NCBI RefSeq assembly: GCF_000612725.1 | Contig: NZ_HG964451.1 | Coordinates: 1 to 64,000, forward strand | Reading direction: 5' to 3' | Length of the DNA: 64,000 nt | DNA from: Mycolicibacterium austroafricanum | GTDB lineage: Bacteria > Actinomycetota > Actinomycetes > Mycobacteriales > Mycobacteriaceae | Shown: one piece after another, positions 9,234 through 17,250 of the stretch | How the letters are laid out: each line of letters begins with the position of its first letter | Position numbering within the stretch: position 1 is the first letter of the stretch | Notes under the pieces: generated by a model | What the model was told of the DNA's origin: nothing | Seen by the model: only the letters and a program-made list of their open reading frames with translations | Databases searched by the model: none | Position numbers and translations under genes: made by a program

Positions 9234-10223
9234 ATGAAGATCATGACGGCCCTGTTCGGGCCGACCGATGCGATCGAGCGGGCAGCACTTCTGCGCGAAG
9301 CCGGCGCGTCCGGCGTCTTCACCTTCGAGGGCCCCTTCGACGTCTTCACGCCGCTGGTGCTGGCATCGACGGTGAAGGGCCTCGACTCGATGTCCAATGT
9401 CGCGATCGCCTTCCCCCGCAACCCGATCCAGCTCGCCCATCAAGCCAACGACCTGCAGCTGCTCACCGAGGGTCGCTTCATACTGGGCTTGGGCACACAG
9501 GTGCGCGCACAGATCGAGAAGCGCTACGGGGCCGCGTTCGACAGACCTGTCGAGCGGATGAAGGAGATGGTGGGGGCGCTGCGGGCGATTTTCGCCGCGT
9601 GGAACGAAGGAGAACGTCTGGACTTCCGCGGGGAGTTCTACCGTCACACCCTGATGACGCCGACGTTCGTCCCCGGACCGAATCCGTTCGGTCCGCCGCC
9701 GATCTACCTCGGGGCGCTGGGTCCGCGCCTGACCCGGGCCACCGCGGAGGTCGCCGACGGCCTGCTGGTGATGCCGTTCGGATCCAAGCGTTTCCTGCAC
9801 GGCACGACCATGCCGGCGGTGCGTGACGGGCTGGCCGCGGCGGGTCGCAGCGAGGACGACTTCGAGGTGGTGCCCGAGATCATCGTGTCGGTGGCCACCG
9901 GGTCAGACGACGACCACGCCTCGACGCGAATGCTGTTGGCGTTCTACGGTTCCACACCGGCCTATCGCCCGGTGCTCGATGCGCATGGGTGGGGCGATCT
10001 GCAGCCGGAGCTCAACGCGATGTCCAAGCAGGGCCGCTGGCAGGAGATGGCCACGTTGATCGACGACGAGATCCTGCACACCATCGCGGCCTGCGGCAGC
10101 CCGGCCGAGGTGGCCGACCACATCCGAGATCGCGTCGACGGCGTGTCGGACCGGCTCTGCCTGTATCAGCCGGGACCGATCGCGGTCGACGCGCTCGCCG
10201 AGATCGTGGACGCGTTGAGCTGA
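9234..10223 (+). CDS. F420-dependent LLM-class oxidoreductase (TIGR03617-like)
   Basis: A 329-residue TIM-barrel protein of the luciferase-like monooxygenase superfamily, in the branch that uses deazaflavin F420. Evidence is the SNVAIAFPRNPIQLAHQANDLQLLTEGRFILGLG core, typical of mycobacterial F420-dependent members, the PPIYLGALGPRLTRATAEVADGLLVMPF segment and the C-terminal CGSPAEVADHIRDRVDG. It would transfer hydride between F420 and an unknown organic substrate. It lies eight bases after the lipocalin-like gene and four bases before the phosphotransferase-like gene, so the three products probably act on one compound. Confidence 0.85.
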   Translation: MKIMTALFGPTDAIERAALLREAGASGVFTFEGPFDVFTPLVLASTVKGLDSMSNVAIAFPRNPIQLAHQANDLQLLTEGRFILGLGTQVRAQIEKRYGAAFDRPVERMKEMVGALRAIFAAWNEGERLDFRGEFYRHTLMTPTFVPGPNPFGPPPIYLGALGPRLTRATAEVADGLLVMPFGSKRFLHGTTMPAVRDGLAAAGRSEDDFEVVPEIIVSVATGSDDDHASTRMLLAFYGSTPAYRPVLDAHGWGDLQPELNAMSKQGRWQEMATLIDDEILHTIAACGSPAEVADHIRDRVDGVSDRLCLYQPGPIAVDALAEIVDALS

Positions 10224-10227
10224 CGCC

Positions 10228-12594
10228 ATGGCACCCGCAACGATCGAGTTCGACGACGTCACCGACGACCGCTTCGGCGGCAAGGCCGCCGGCCTCGCCG
10301 AACTGCGGCGCATCGGGCTCTCTGTGCCCGTGGGATTCGTGATCGCCGACGCGTCCGCGCACGGCGCTCTCGACGCCGCCGTGGACCGGTTCTGCCAGAT
10401 GGCCGCCGAAGGGGTGACCCCGGTGGCGGTCCGGTCCTCGGCCGTGGGCGAGGACGGTGAGGACCAGTCCTTCGCCGGGCAGTACGACACCGTGCTGGGC
10501 GTCGCCTCCGTCGACGACTTCACCGCGGCTGTGCGCCGTTGCGCTGGTTCCGTTGCCTCTCAACGCGCCTCGTCCTACAGCGGACACTCCCCTGCAACCA
10601 TGCATGTGGTCGTCCAGCAGATGGTCGACGCGCGAGCCGCCGGTGTGGTGTTCACCGCGGACCCCGCGACGGGCCGGCGCGACCTGATGGTGATCGACGC
10701 CATCGCCGGCCTCGGCGAAGCCCTCGTGGACGGTTCCGCGTCCCCCGACCACGTCGTGCTCAACGCCGACGGCAGCACCGCGGTGCGTGAAGTCGGCACG
10801 GCACCGGTGCTGTCGTCCGACGACGTCGCCGAGATCCGGTCCGGAGCCTTGCGCGCCGCGCGACACTGGGGCCGCCCGCTGGACCTCGAGTGGGCGATCG
10901 ACGGCACCGGCAAGCTGTGGTGGCTGCAGGCGCGCCCGATCACCACCCTGCCCGGTGATCTGAACGAAATGGACTCGCCCGTCGCAGGTTCCGACCACGT
11001 CTATACCCGCTGCAACATCGGCGAGATGATGCCGGGTGCGTTCTGCCCGCTCACCGCATCGGTGTCGGGATACGCCATCGACTACGCGATGCAGATGACG
11101 CAGGTGGTGGCACGGGCCCAGCCGCGCTACGAGAAGCCGTGGCTTCAGGTCGGCTACTTCTACGGGCACATGTTTCTGAATCTCACTGAGGGCACGGCGC
11201 TGAGTTCCGGCATCCTCGGAAACTCCCGGGAGCAGTTCTCGATGTCGATCTGCGGCCGGGTGGTTGACGAATTGGAGGCCAAACCGCCACGGCCGTTCGC
11301 CCGCAAGCTCGTCAACACGGTCCGGCTCACGTCGCACGCGTTGTCCGCCGGCCCGGCCATCCGCCGGCTTGCAGACCAGATCGCCGGCTGGCCGATCCCC
11401 TCCCGTGAAGACGCGAGACTCGTTCTGCGACAGTTGGAATGCGGCGTAGAGCTGTATTGCGACGTGACGCTGACCCATGTGCGGTCGTCGTCCCGCGCCG
11501 CGGTGGCCGCCAACATCCTGGAAAGCACCCTCGTCAGGCAGGCCCTCAAGAATGGGCGCAGCGAGGAGGAGGGCCAAGCGGAGGCGGCCCGGCTGATGGC
11601 AGGTGCGTCCGACGTCGAGAGCGCAATGATGCTCGACCAGCTTCAGTCGGTGGTGCGCGCCATCGCCGCCGACTCTGGCGTCGCCACACGATTCCTGGCC
11701 GCTGCGCCCGACGTGGCCGTCGTGGAGTTGCAGAGCGCGGACAATGCGAGCGGCGAGGCGCTGCGGCAGTTCCTGCTCCGGCACGGCCACCGGGGATACC
11801 GTGAGCTGTGCATGCGCGATCCGTCCTGGGCCCAGGACGCGGGCGGACTGGGTGCGATGATGCAAGTCATGGTGCGGGCAGCATCGTCTGATCGGCAGCC
11901 GGCGCACAGCCCGACCGAGGCACCGACCTCGCCGGCCATCAGATTCCTGGCCCGTCTCGCGCAGGGCGGCGCACGCGGCCGTGAGGAGACGAAATCGAAG
12001 ATGGCGCTGATGGCGCATGCCCTCAAGCGCGGCTATCGCCACCTGGGCGAGGTGCTCGCCCGCTCAGGACGGCTCCCCGACGCCGATCTGGTCTTCTTCT
12101 TCGACCGCAGTGAGCTGCCCCGGGTCGTCGGCGACGACGACATCAGCGAGCTGGTGCAGAGCGCTGTGAAGCGTCGTGAGGCACTGGCGTACCAGGATTC
12201 GCTTGAGTTCGAGGATGTCTCGGTGGGACGGCCGCGGCCCGTGGTCGCCCCGCCGGTGATCACGTCGACCGCCGACCAGGTCGTCGGCCGTCCTGCCAGT
12301 CGCGGGACGGTGGAAGGCACTGTGCGCGTGGCCAAGACGATTCAGGATGCGCGCGATGTGCAGCGCGGTGAGATTCTGGTCGCGCCGGTCACCGACGTCG
12401 GGTGGACGCCGTACTTCACCGTGATCGCCGCGCTGATCACCGATATCGGCAGTTCGGTGTCACACGGCGCGGTGGTCGCGCGCGAGTACGGCCTGCCCTG
12501 CGTCGTGAACACCCTGGTGGGCACCCAGGTGCTCAGGACCGGCGACCGGGTGCGCGTGGACGGCGACCGAGGTGTGGTGACGCGACTCGGCTAG
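10228..12594 (+). CDS. PEP/pyruvate-binding dikinase-type phosphotransferase, rifampicin-phosphotransferase-like architecture
   Basis: A 788-residue three-part enzyme. Residues 1 to about 250 are the ATP-grasp (PPDK_N) domain (GGKAAGLAELRRIGLSVPVGF, VAVRSSAVGEDGEDQSFAGQYDTVLGV, VVFTADPATG). Residues about 260-680 form a large central domain. The C-terminus is the swivelling phosphohistidine domain, with the likely catalytic His at about residue 746 in TDIGSSVSHGAVVAREYGLP. This is the order found in phosphoenolpyruvate synthase-like enzymes and in rifampicin phosphotransferase, which uses ATP to phosphorylate a small-molecule hydroxyl. It is too divergent and too clustered with an F420 enzyme to be housekeeping PEP synthase. 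I infer phosphorylation of a phenolic or alcohol substrate, or possibly rifamycin inactivation. Confidence 0.8.
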   Translation: MAPATIEFDDVTDDRFGGKAAGLAELRRIGLSVPVGFVIADASAHGALDAAVDRFCQMAAEGVTPVAVRSSAVGEDGEDQSFAGQYDTVLGVASVDDFTAAVRRCAGSVASQRASSYSGHSPATMHVVVQQMVDARAAGVVFTADPATGRRDLMVIDAIAGLGEALVDGSASPDHVVLNADGSTAVREVGTAPVLSSDDVAEIRSGALRAARHWGRPLDLEWAIDGTGKLWWLQARPITTLPGDLNEMDSPVAGSDHVYTRCNIGEMMPGAFCPLTASVSGYAIDYAMQMTQVVARAQPRYEKPWLQVGYFYGHMFLNLTEGTALSSGILGNSREQFSMSICGRVVDELEAKPPRPFARKLVNTVRLTSHALSAGPAIRRLADQIAGWPIPSREDARLVLRQLECGVELYCDVTLTHVRSSSRAAVAANILESTLVRQALKNGRSEEEGQAEAARLMAGASDVESAMMLDQLQSVVRAIAADSGVATRFLAAAPDVAVVELQSADNASGEALRQFLLRHGHRGYRELCMRDPSWAQDAGGLGAMMQVMVRAASSDRQPAHSPTEAPTSPAIRFLARLAQGGARGREETKSKMALMAHALKRGYRHLGEVLARSGRLPDADLVFFFDRSELPRVVGDDDISELVQSAVKRREALAYQDSLEFEDVSVGRPRPVVAPPVITSTADQVVGRPASRGTVEGTVRVAKTIQDARDVQRGEILVAPVTDVGWTPYFTVIAALITDIGSSVSHGAVVAREYGLPCVVNTLVGTQVLRTGDRVRVDGDRGVVTRLG

Positions 12595-12672
12595 TTCTGC
12601 AGATGCCGCCTGCTCGATTGTCAGCCCGCGGGCTGCGATCCTGAGACTGACGGACCGCGGCATGACCCGATG

Positions 12673-12708
12673 AAAACGGCCCCCGGAGTTTCCTCCGAGG
12701 GCCGTTTT
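12673..12708. terminator. bidirectional intrinsic terminator
   Basis: AAAACGGCCC at 12673-12682 pairs with GGGCCGTTTT at 12699-12708, and CGGAG pairs with CTCCG inside, around a four-base loop. Both strands give a GC-rich hairpin followed by a T run. It is seven bases past the 3' end of the tRNA on the minus strand and 79 bases past the phosphotransferase-like gene on the plus strand, so it can serve both. Confidence 0.85.
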
Positions 12709-12714
12709 ACCTAG

Positions 12715-12788
12715 TAGCGGGGACAGGATTCGAACCTGCGACCTCTGGGTTATGAGCCCAGCGAGCTACCGAGCTGCTCCACCCCGCG
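12715..12788 (-). tRNA. initiator tRNA-fMet (CAT anticodon)
   Basis: Read on the minus strand, a 74-base cloverleaf is complete: acceptor CGCGGGG with CCCCGCT, T arm GCAGG-TTCGAAT-CCTGT, and anticodon arm CTGGG-CTCATAA-CCCAG with CAT at the centre. Two initiator hallmarks are visible: an unpaired first position (C1 opposite T72) and three consecutive G:C pairs at the base of the anticodon stem. CCA is not encoded. A terminator follows. Confidence 0.95.
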
Positions 12789-13321
12789 ACGGGTGAACGC
12801 TAGGTTACCGGGGCGGCCGGTCAGCCTCCAAATCGCCTGTTCAGCGCCCTCGAACGACCCCGGATCGAACTCGCATCCGTCGAGGATCTCGACACCGGCA
12901 CCCCGGACGGTTGCCTTTTCGAGCGTGTCCAACGCGCCGGCTGCGCTTCGTTCGCCTCCTCCGACCGGCAGACCGGAGTTACGGCCCACAGCCCGGGCGG
13001 CCGGCTTGACGGTGAGCGACAAGCGGCCCTAGCTGGCTGTAGGCGGACACACCGTTGAAGATCGCCGAGGTCCCGGGCGAACTTGGTGGGCTTACGCGTT
13101 GGTGGGCTTACGCGCACACGGCCTGTCCGCAGCGTCGGCGACGACGTAATGCCGCCGCGGAACCACTCCACCGTCCTCCGCGGCCCGGCTCTGGGGGCGC
13201 GGCCCGGGCTCAGTCCAGTGCTCGAGCCGCCCCGGCGGCCCTTGTCACCCGGCGCGGCGGACCGCGAATATCCCTCCCGCACAAGACCTTGGCTTGCGCG
13301 GTTACCGGGGATTCGTCGCGT
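12789..13321. other. gene-poor stretch between tRNA-fMet and htpG
   Basis: No supported gene in about 530 bases. A minus-strand open frame at 12750-13022 reads TLEKATVRGAGVEILDG and has coding-like third-position GC, but it runs into the tRNA and has no ribosome binding site. It may be the remnant of a lost gene. The stretch also holds a 16-bp tandem duplication at 13083-13114. Confidence 0.5.
13083..13114. repeat. perfect 16-bp tandem duplication
   Basis: TTGGTGGGCTTACGCG occurs twice in immediate succession, at 13083-13098 and 13099-13114, with no mismatch. It is in non-coding DNA. It is probably a replication-slippage duplication. Confidence 0.85.
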
Positions 13322-15277
13322 CTACGTCTGGTCCCCCACCGTGCGTGTCAGCCGGTCGGCGAGGATGCCGGCGAACCTCGCCGGATCCTCGAGCACTCCC
13401 CCCTCGGCGAGAAGTGCGGTGCCGTAGAGCAATTCGGCGGTGCCGACCAAGTCGGCGTCGGCGCCGCGGCTCTTGTGCGCCTCCCGCAGACCGGTGATGA
13501 GCGGATGGTTCGGGTTCAGCTCGAGGATCCGCTTCTCGACCGGAACCGGCTGCCCAGAAGCCCGGTACATGCGTGCCAGCGCGGGCGTGATGCCGAAGGT
13601 GTCGGTGATCAGACACGCAGGGGAATCGGTCAGGCGGGTGGACAGCCGTACTTCCTTGACGTGGTCGCTCAACGCCTCCTTGAGCCAGGCGATCAGATCG
13701 GCGAATCCCTGCTCCCGCTCCTGACGTTCGGCGTCCTGCCCGTCGTTGTCGGCATCGGAGTCAAGATCCACCTCACCCTTGGCCACCGACTGCAGCGGCT
13801 TGCCGTCGAACTCGTGAACAGACTCCACCCAGACTTCGTCCACGGGGTCGGTGAGAAGCAGCACCTCGTAGCCCTTGGCCTTGAACGCCTCGAGGTGCGG
13901 TGAGTGCAGCAACTGCTGACGCGATTCGCCTGCGGCGTAGAAGATCTGGCTCTGCCCGTCCGGCATGCGTTCGACGTACTCGGCCAACGTGGTCGGCTCG
14001 TCCTCGCTGTGCGTCGAGGCGAACGAACACACGCGCAGCAGCGTCTCCTGGTTCTCGATGTCGGTCAGCAGGCCCTCCTTGAGGACTCTGCCGAACTGGG
14101 TCCAGAACGTGCCGTACTTCTCCGGACGCTCGGTCTGCATCTCGGTGATCGTCGAGAGCAGTTTCTTGGTCAGCCGGCGCCGGATCGCCCTGATCTGCCG
14201 GTCCTGCTGCAGGATTTCGCGGGAGACGTTGAGCGACATGTCCTGTGCGTCGACGACGCCCTTGACGAAGCGCAGATACGGCGGCATCAGCTGGTCGCAG
14301 TCACCCATGATGAAGACCCGCTTCACATAGAGCTGAACCCCGACCGCGGCGTTCTGGTTGAACAGGTCGAACGGGGCATGCGACGGGATGAACAGCAACG
14401 CCTGGTACTCGAAAGTGCCCTCCGCCTTCATCGCAATGACCTCGAGCGGCTCGTCCCAGGCGTGGGCGACGTGCTTGTAGAACTCCGTGTACTCCTCGTC
14501 GGAGACCTCGTCGCGGGGCCTGGCCCACAGCGCCTTCATCGAGTTCAGGGTCTCGGTCTCGACGGTGACCGACTCCTCGCCACCGTCCTCGGGTGCCGGC
14601 GTCCGGCGCTCGACCTCCATCCGGATGGGCCAGGCGATGAAGTCCGAGTACTGCTTGACGAGCTCCCGGATCTTCCACTCCGAGGTGTAGTCGTGCAGCT
14701 CGTCCTCGCGGTCTTCGGGTTTGAGGTGCAACGTCACCGAGGTGCCCTGCGGTACCTCGCCGCCGGCTTGGTCGACGGTCTCGATGGTGTAGGTGCCCTC
14801 CCCGCTGGACTCCCACCGGGTCGCCTCGCTCTCGCCGGCCTTGCGGGTGAGCAGCTCGACGCGGTCGGCCACCATGAAGCTCGCGTAGAAGCCGATCCCG
14901 AACTGGCCGATCAGTTCCTCGGAGGTGTCTTTGTCTTTGGCCTCACGAAGCTGTTGACGCAGTTCACCCGTTCCCGACTTCGCCAGCGTTCCGATCAGGC
15001 TCACGACCTCGTCGCGGGTCATCCCGATGCCGTTGTCGCGAACGGTGAGGGTGCGGGCCTCCTTGTCGACGTCGATCTCGATGTGCAGATCGGAGGTGTC
15101 GACGTCGAGGTCCTTGTTCCGGAACGATTCGAGACGCAGCTTGTCGAGTGCATCAGAGGCGTTCGAGACGAGCTCGCGCAGAAACGAATCCTTGTTGCTG
15201 TAGACGGAGTGGATCATCAGATCCAGCAGTTGGCGTGCCTCCGCTTGAAATTCGAGCTGCTCGACGTGCGCGGCCAT
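13322..15277 (-). CDS. htpG: molecular chaperone HtpG (Hsp90)
   Basis: A 651-residue bacterial Hsp90, the cytosolic ATP-dependent chaperone dimer. The start at ATG 15277 ([20 protein letters not shown]) is preceded by GGGGAAAG; an open frame extends further upstream but has no homology. The N-terminal GHKL ATPase shows [22 protein letters not shown] and [17 protein letters not shown]. The middle domain has [17 protein letters not shown] and [14 protein letters not shown], and the C-terminal dimerisation region follows. The upstream region holds a tandem repeat array; no heat-shock operator was identified. Confidence 0.96.
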
Positions 15278-15414
15278 GTGCTTTCCCCTTCGACAAACGA
15301 CTTCGGATGCCGGGGGGAATATTAGCGAGCCTGCGCGGGAGGCGAGCCGGGCGGCGGCAGGTTCGGCTGAGGCCAGCGTCCTCGGACGCGCACCGAATGC
15401 CCGCAGTTGACGCG

Positions 15415-15541
15415 GCGAGCGTGCGCACTCGCACCCGCGAGCGTGCGCACTCGCACCCGCGAGCATGCGCACTCGCACCCGCGAGCGTGCGCATTCTCGG
15501 GCTTTTTCACGGCGTGTTGGCTGCAGACACGCACGCTCGCG
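15415..15541. repeat. 22-bp tandem array running into family A dyad repeat copy 2
   Basis: Three 22-bp units beginning GCGAGC(G/A)TGCGCACTC occupy 15415-15436, 15437-15458 and 15459-15480; the third has one G-to-A change. A fourth, diverging unit forms the left arm of a 62-bp dyad element at 15480-15541, with arms CGCGAGCGTGCG and CGCACGCTCGCG. This element is the inverted counterpart of the copy at 4063-4124. The array appears to have arisen by tandem amplification of one arm. It lies between the htpG start and the end of the FAD oxidoreductase gene. Confidence 0.85.
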
Positions 15542-15573
15542 GGGAGGAGGGAGGGAGGAAGGAAGGGAGGGTG

Positions 15574-16956
15574 CTAGGTGCGGACGACCTGGCCGGTGGC
15601 CAGCACCCGGGACGGGTCGTAGCGGTCGGCCAGCGCGGCCAGCCAGTGCAGCGTGTCGGGCGCGTACGCGCGCGCCGGGCGGGCCGGGTCGTAGGACGGC
15701 GCGAAGTTCGGCATCTGCCCGCCGGTGGCCCACGGCGCGACAGCCCCGGTCACCGCGCGGGCGTGCTCGGCCACCATGGCCGCGTTCTCGGGCGTCGGCG
15801 CCCCGATCACCGCCAGCGAGAACGCGGCGTCGCGGTGGCAGAACGCGCTGCGGTGCTGCGGCTCCCGGGCCAACGCTCCCCCGAGCAGCCGCAGGTCGAC
15901 GATCACCTGCGGGGACCCCGAACCCGGGCCCGCGACCGCCAGCAGCGCGTCGACGGCCTCGGCGGGAAGCTCGGACAGCAGCGCCTGGTCCTCGTTGGTC
16001 GGCATCGGGTCCACCGGGTCGGCGTGCACCGCCCCGATCGCGGCGTACGGCAGCACCCCGACGGTGTCCATCACCGGCGTCGCGACCGCCCGCATCGGGG
16101 CCAGCAGCCGTTCAGCCTCGGCGAAATCGCCCACCGCCGTGTAGCGCACCGCCACCGTCATCCGTCCGGCCAGCGGCTCCGGCACCCCGGACAGCGGGGG
16201 CAGCTGCTGCACCGCGATCGACGTGTTCACCGTCTCCGGAAGCTCCACACTCCAGCTCCGCCATGCGTGCAGCACCGCGGCCGTGTCGGCTCCGTCGAAA
16301 TAGACTGCACCGCCGTAGAACTCAGGGATCGGCGGCAGGTCGATCTCGACCGCGGTGACGATGCCGAGCGTCGCCTTTCCGCCGCGCAGCCCCCAGAACA
16401 GATCGGCGTTCTCGTCGGGCGTGGCGCGCAACAACCGTCCCTCGCCGGTCACCACGTCGAACGCCCGCACGTAATCCGAAGACAGCCCGACCGTCCGCAC
16501 CAGCGGACCGATCCCGCCCCCGGTGAGAAACCCCACCACCCCGACCCCGGGCGACGAACCGCACAGCGGCGCAAGCCCGTGCGGGGCGGCGACGTCGATC
16601 ACGTCCTGCCACCGTGCACCCGCGCCCACCCTCGCGGTGCGGTTGAGACTGTCCACCTCACAGTGCTTCATCGCCGCGGTCAGCACCAGGATCGTGTCGG
16701 CGCCCACGCCGACGGCACCGTGCCCGGTCGCCTGCACGGTGACGGTGAAACCGTGTGCGGCGGCGAACCTGACCGTGCCGGCGACGTCCTCCGCCGAGGT
16801 GGCCAGCACCACTGCGGCCGGGGTGACGGGCGCCGCCACATTCCACGGCACGCAGCGTTCGTAGCCCGGCTCACCGGGCAGCGCCACGGGGGTCGCGACC
16901 TCCTCGCGCAGGATGCGCAGCGCGTCGTCGCGCGTCAGGTCGGTCGGAATCGTCAT
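15574..16956 (-). CDS. FAD-binding oxidoreductase (berberine-bridge/PCMH family)
   Basis: A 460-residue flavoprotein. Residues about 30-220 form the PCMH-type FAD domain, with QATGHGAVGVG (its His is the usual covalent FAD site), GARWQDVIDVAAPHGL and GVGVVGFLTGGGIGPL. The C-terminus carries a BBE-type tail (LHWLAALADRYDPSRV). The second covalent-link Cys of true berberine-bridge enzymes is not in its usual place, so mono-covalent FAD is more likely. It would oxidise an alcohol, sugar or polyketide-like substrate; the substrate is unknown. It has no signal peptide and is on the same strand as the BTAD regulator upstream. Confidence 0.82.
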   Translation of the reverse strand: MTIPTDLTRDDALRILREEVATPVALPGEPGYERCVPWNVAAPVTPAAVVLATSAEDVAGTVRFAAAHGFTVTVQATGHGAVGVGADTILVLTAAMKHCEVDSLNRTARVGAGARWQDVIDVAAPHGLAPLCGSSPGVGVVGFLTGGGIGPLVRTVGLSSDYVRAFDVVTGEGRLLRATPDENADLFWGLRGGKATLGIVTAVEIDLPPIPEFYGGAVYFDGADTAAVLHAWRSWSVELPETVNTSIAVQQLPPLSGVPEPLAGRMTVAVRYTAVGDFAEAERLLAPMRAVATPVMDTVGVLPYAAIGAVHADPVDPMPTNEDQALLSELPAEAVDALLAVAGPGSGSPQVIVDLRLLGGALAREPQHRSAFCHRDAAFSLAVIGAPTPENAAMVAEHARAVTGAVAPWATGGQMPNFAPSYDPARPARAYAPDTLHWLAALADRYDPSRVLATGQVVRT

Positions 16957-17130
16957 CGGGGTCCTTTCTCGGATGCCTTGCTCCGCAGAATCATCACCGA
17001 ACGGGCTTGGACGCGCCTTGGAAGCGCGATTTTAGAAATGTCCAAGCGGGCTACACCGCGCCGCGACCGTGCATCAGCGGTAGCGAGACGGCTCCGCCGG
17101 CTACCGTGGCGGCACGTTCGCGTCCCAGCG

Positions 17131-17250
17131 GGGCAACCGCGACTCAGGCCAATCTGCGCGCCGCGGCGGCGACTCAGGCCAATCTGCGCGCCGCGGCGGC
17201 GACTCAGGCCAATCTGCGCGCCGCGGCGGCGACTCAGGCCAGTCTGCGCG
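17131..17250. repeat. 30-bp tandem repeat, four units, duplicating a stop codon
   Basis: A 30-bp unit with the core GACTCAGGCCAATCTGCGCG is repeated four times (17131-17160, 17161-17190, 17191-17220, 17221-17250). The outermost units carry small differences. On the minus strand each unit encodes VAAAARRLA followed by TGA, and the first one met is the true end of the BTAD regulator (stop at 17234-17236). The other three lie just past the stop. Confidence 0.88.

Noticed and set aside
10012..12042. Long minus-strand open frame opposite the phosphotransferase-like gene
   Set aside because: Antisense shadow: His/Arg-rich composition, no family, and the plus-strand frame shows clear motifs.
12622..12635. 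Terminator after the phosphotransferase-like gene (CAGCCCGCGGGCTG)
   Set aside because: The palindrome has no proper loop and no T run; the hairpin at 12673-12708 is far stronger.
15415..15480. CRISPR-like array
   Set aside because: The 22-bp units are contiguous with no spacers, and no cas gene is present.
15278..15733. N-terminal extension of htpG
   Set aside because: It reads through the repeat array, has no Hsp90 homology, and ATG 15277 has a ribosome binding site and the family start.
17131..17250. CRISPR-like array
   Set aside because: 30-bp units are directly adjacent without spacers and lie at the end of a coding gene.
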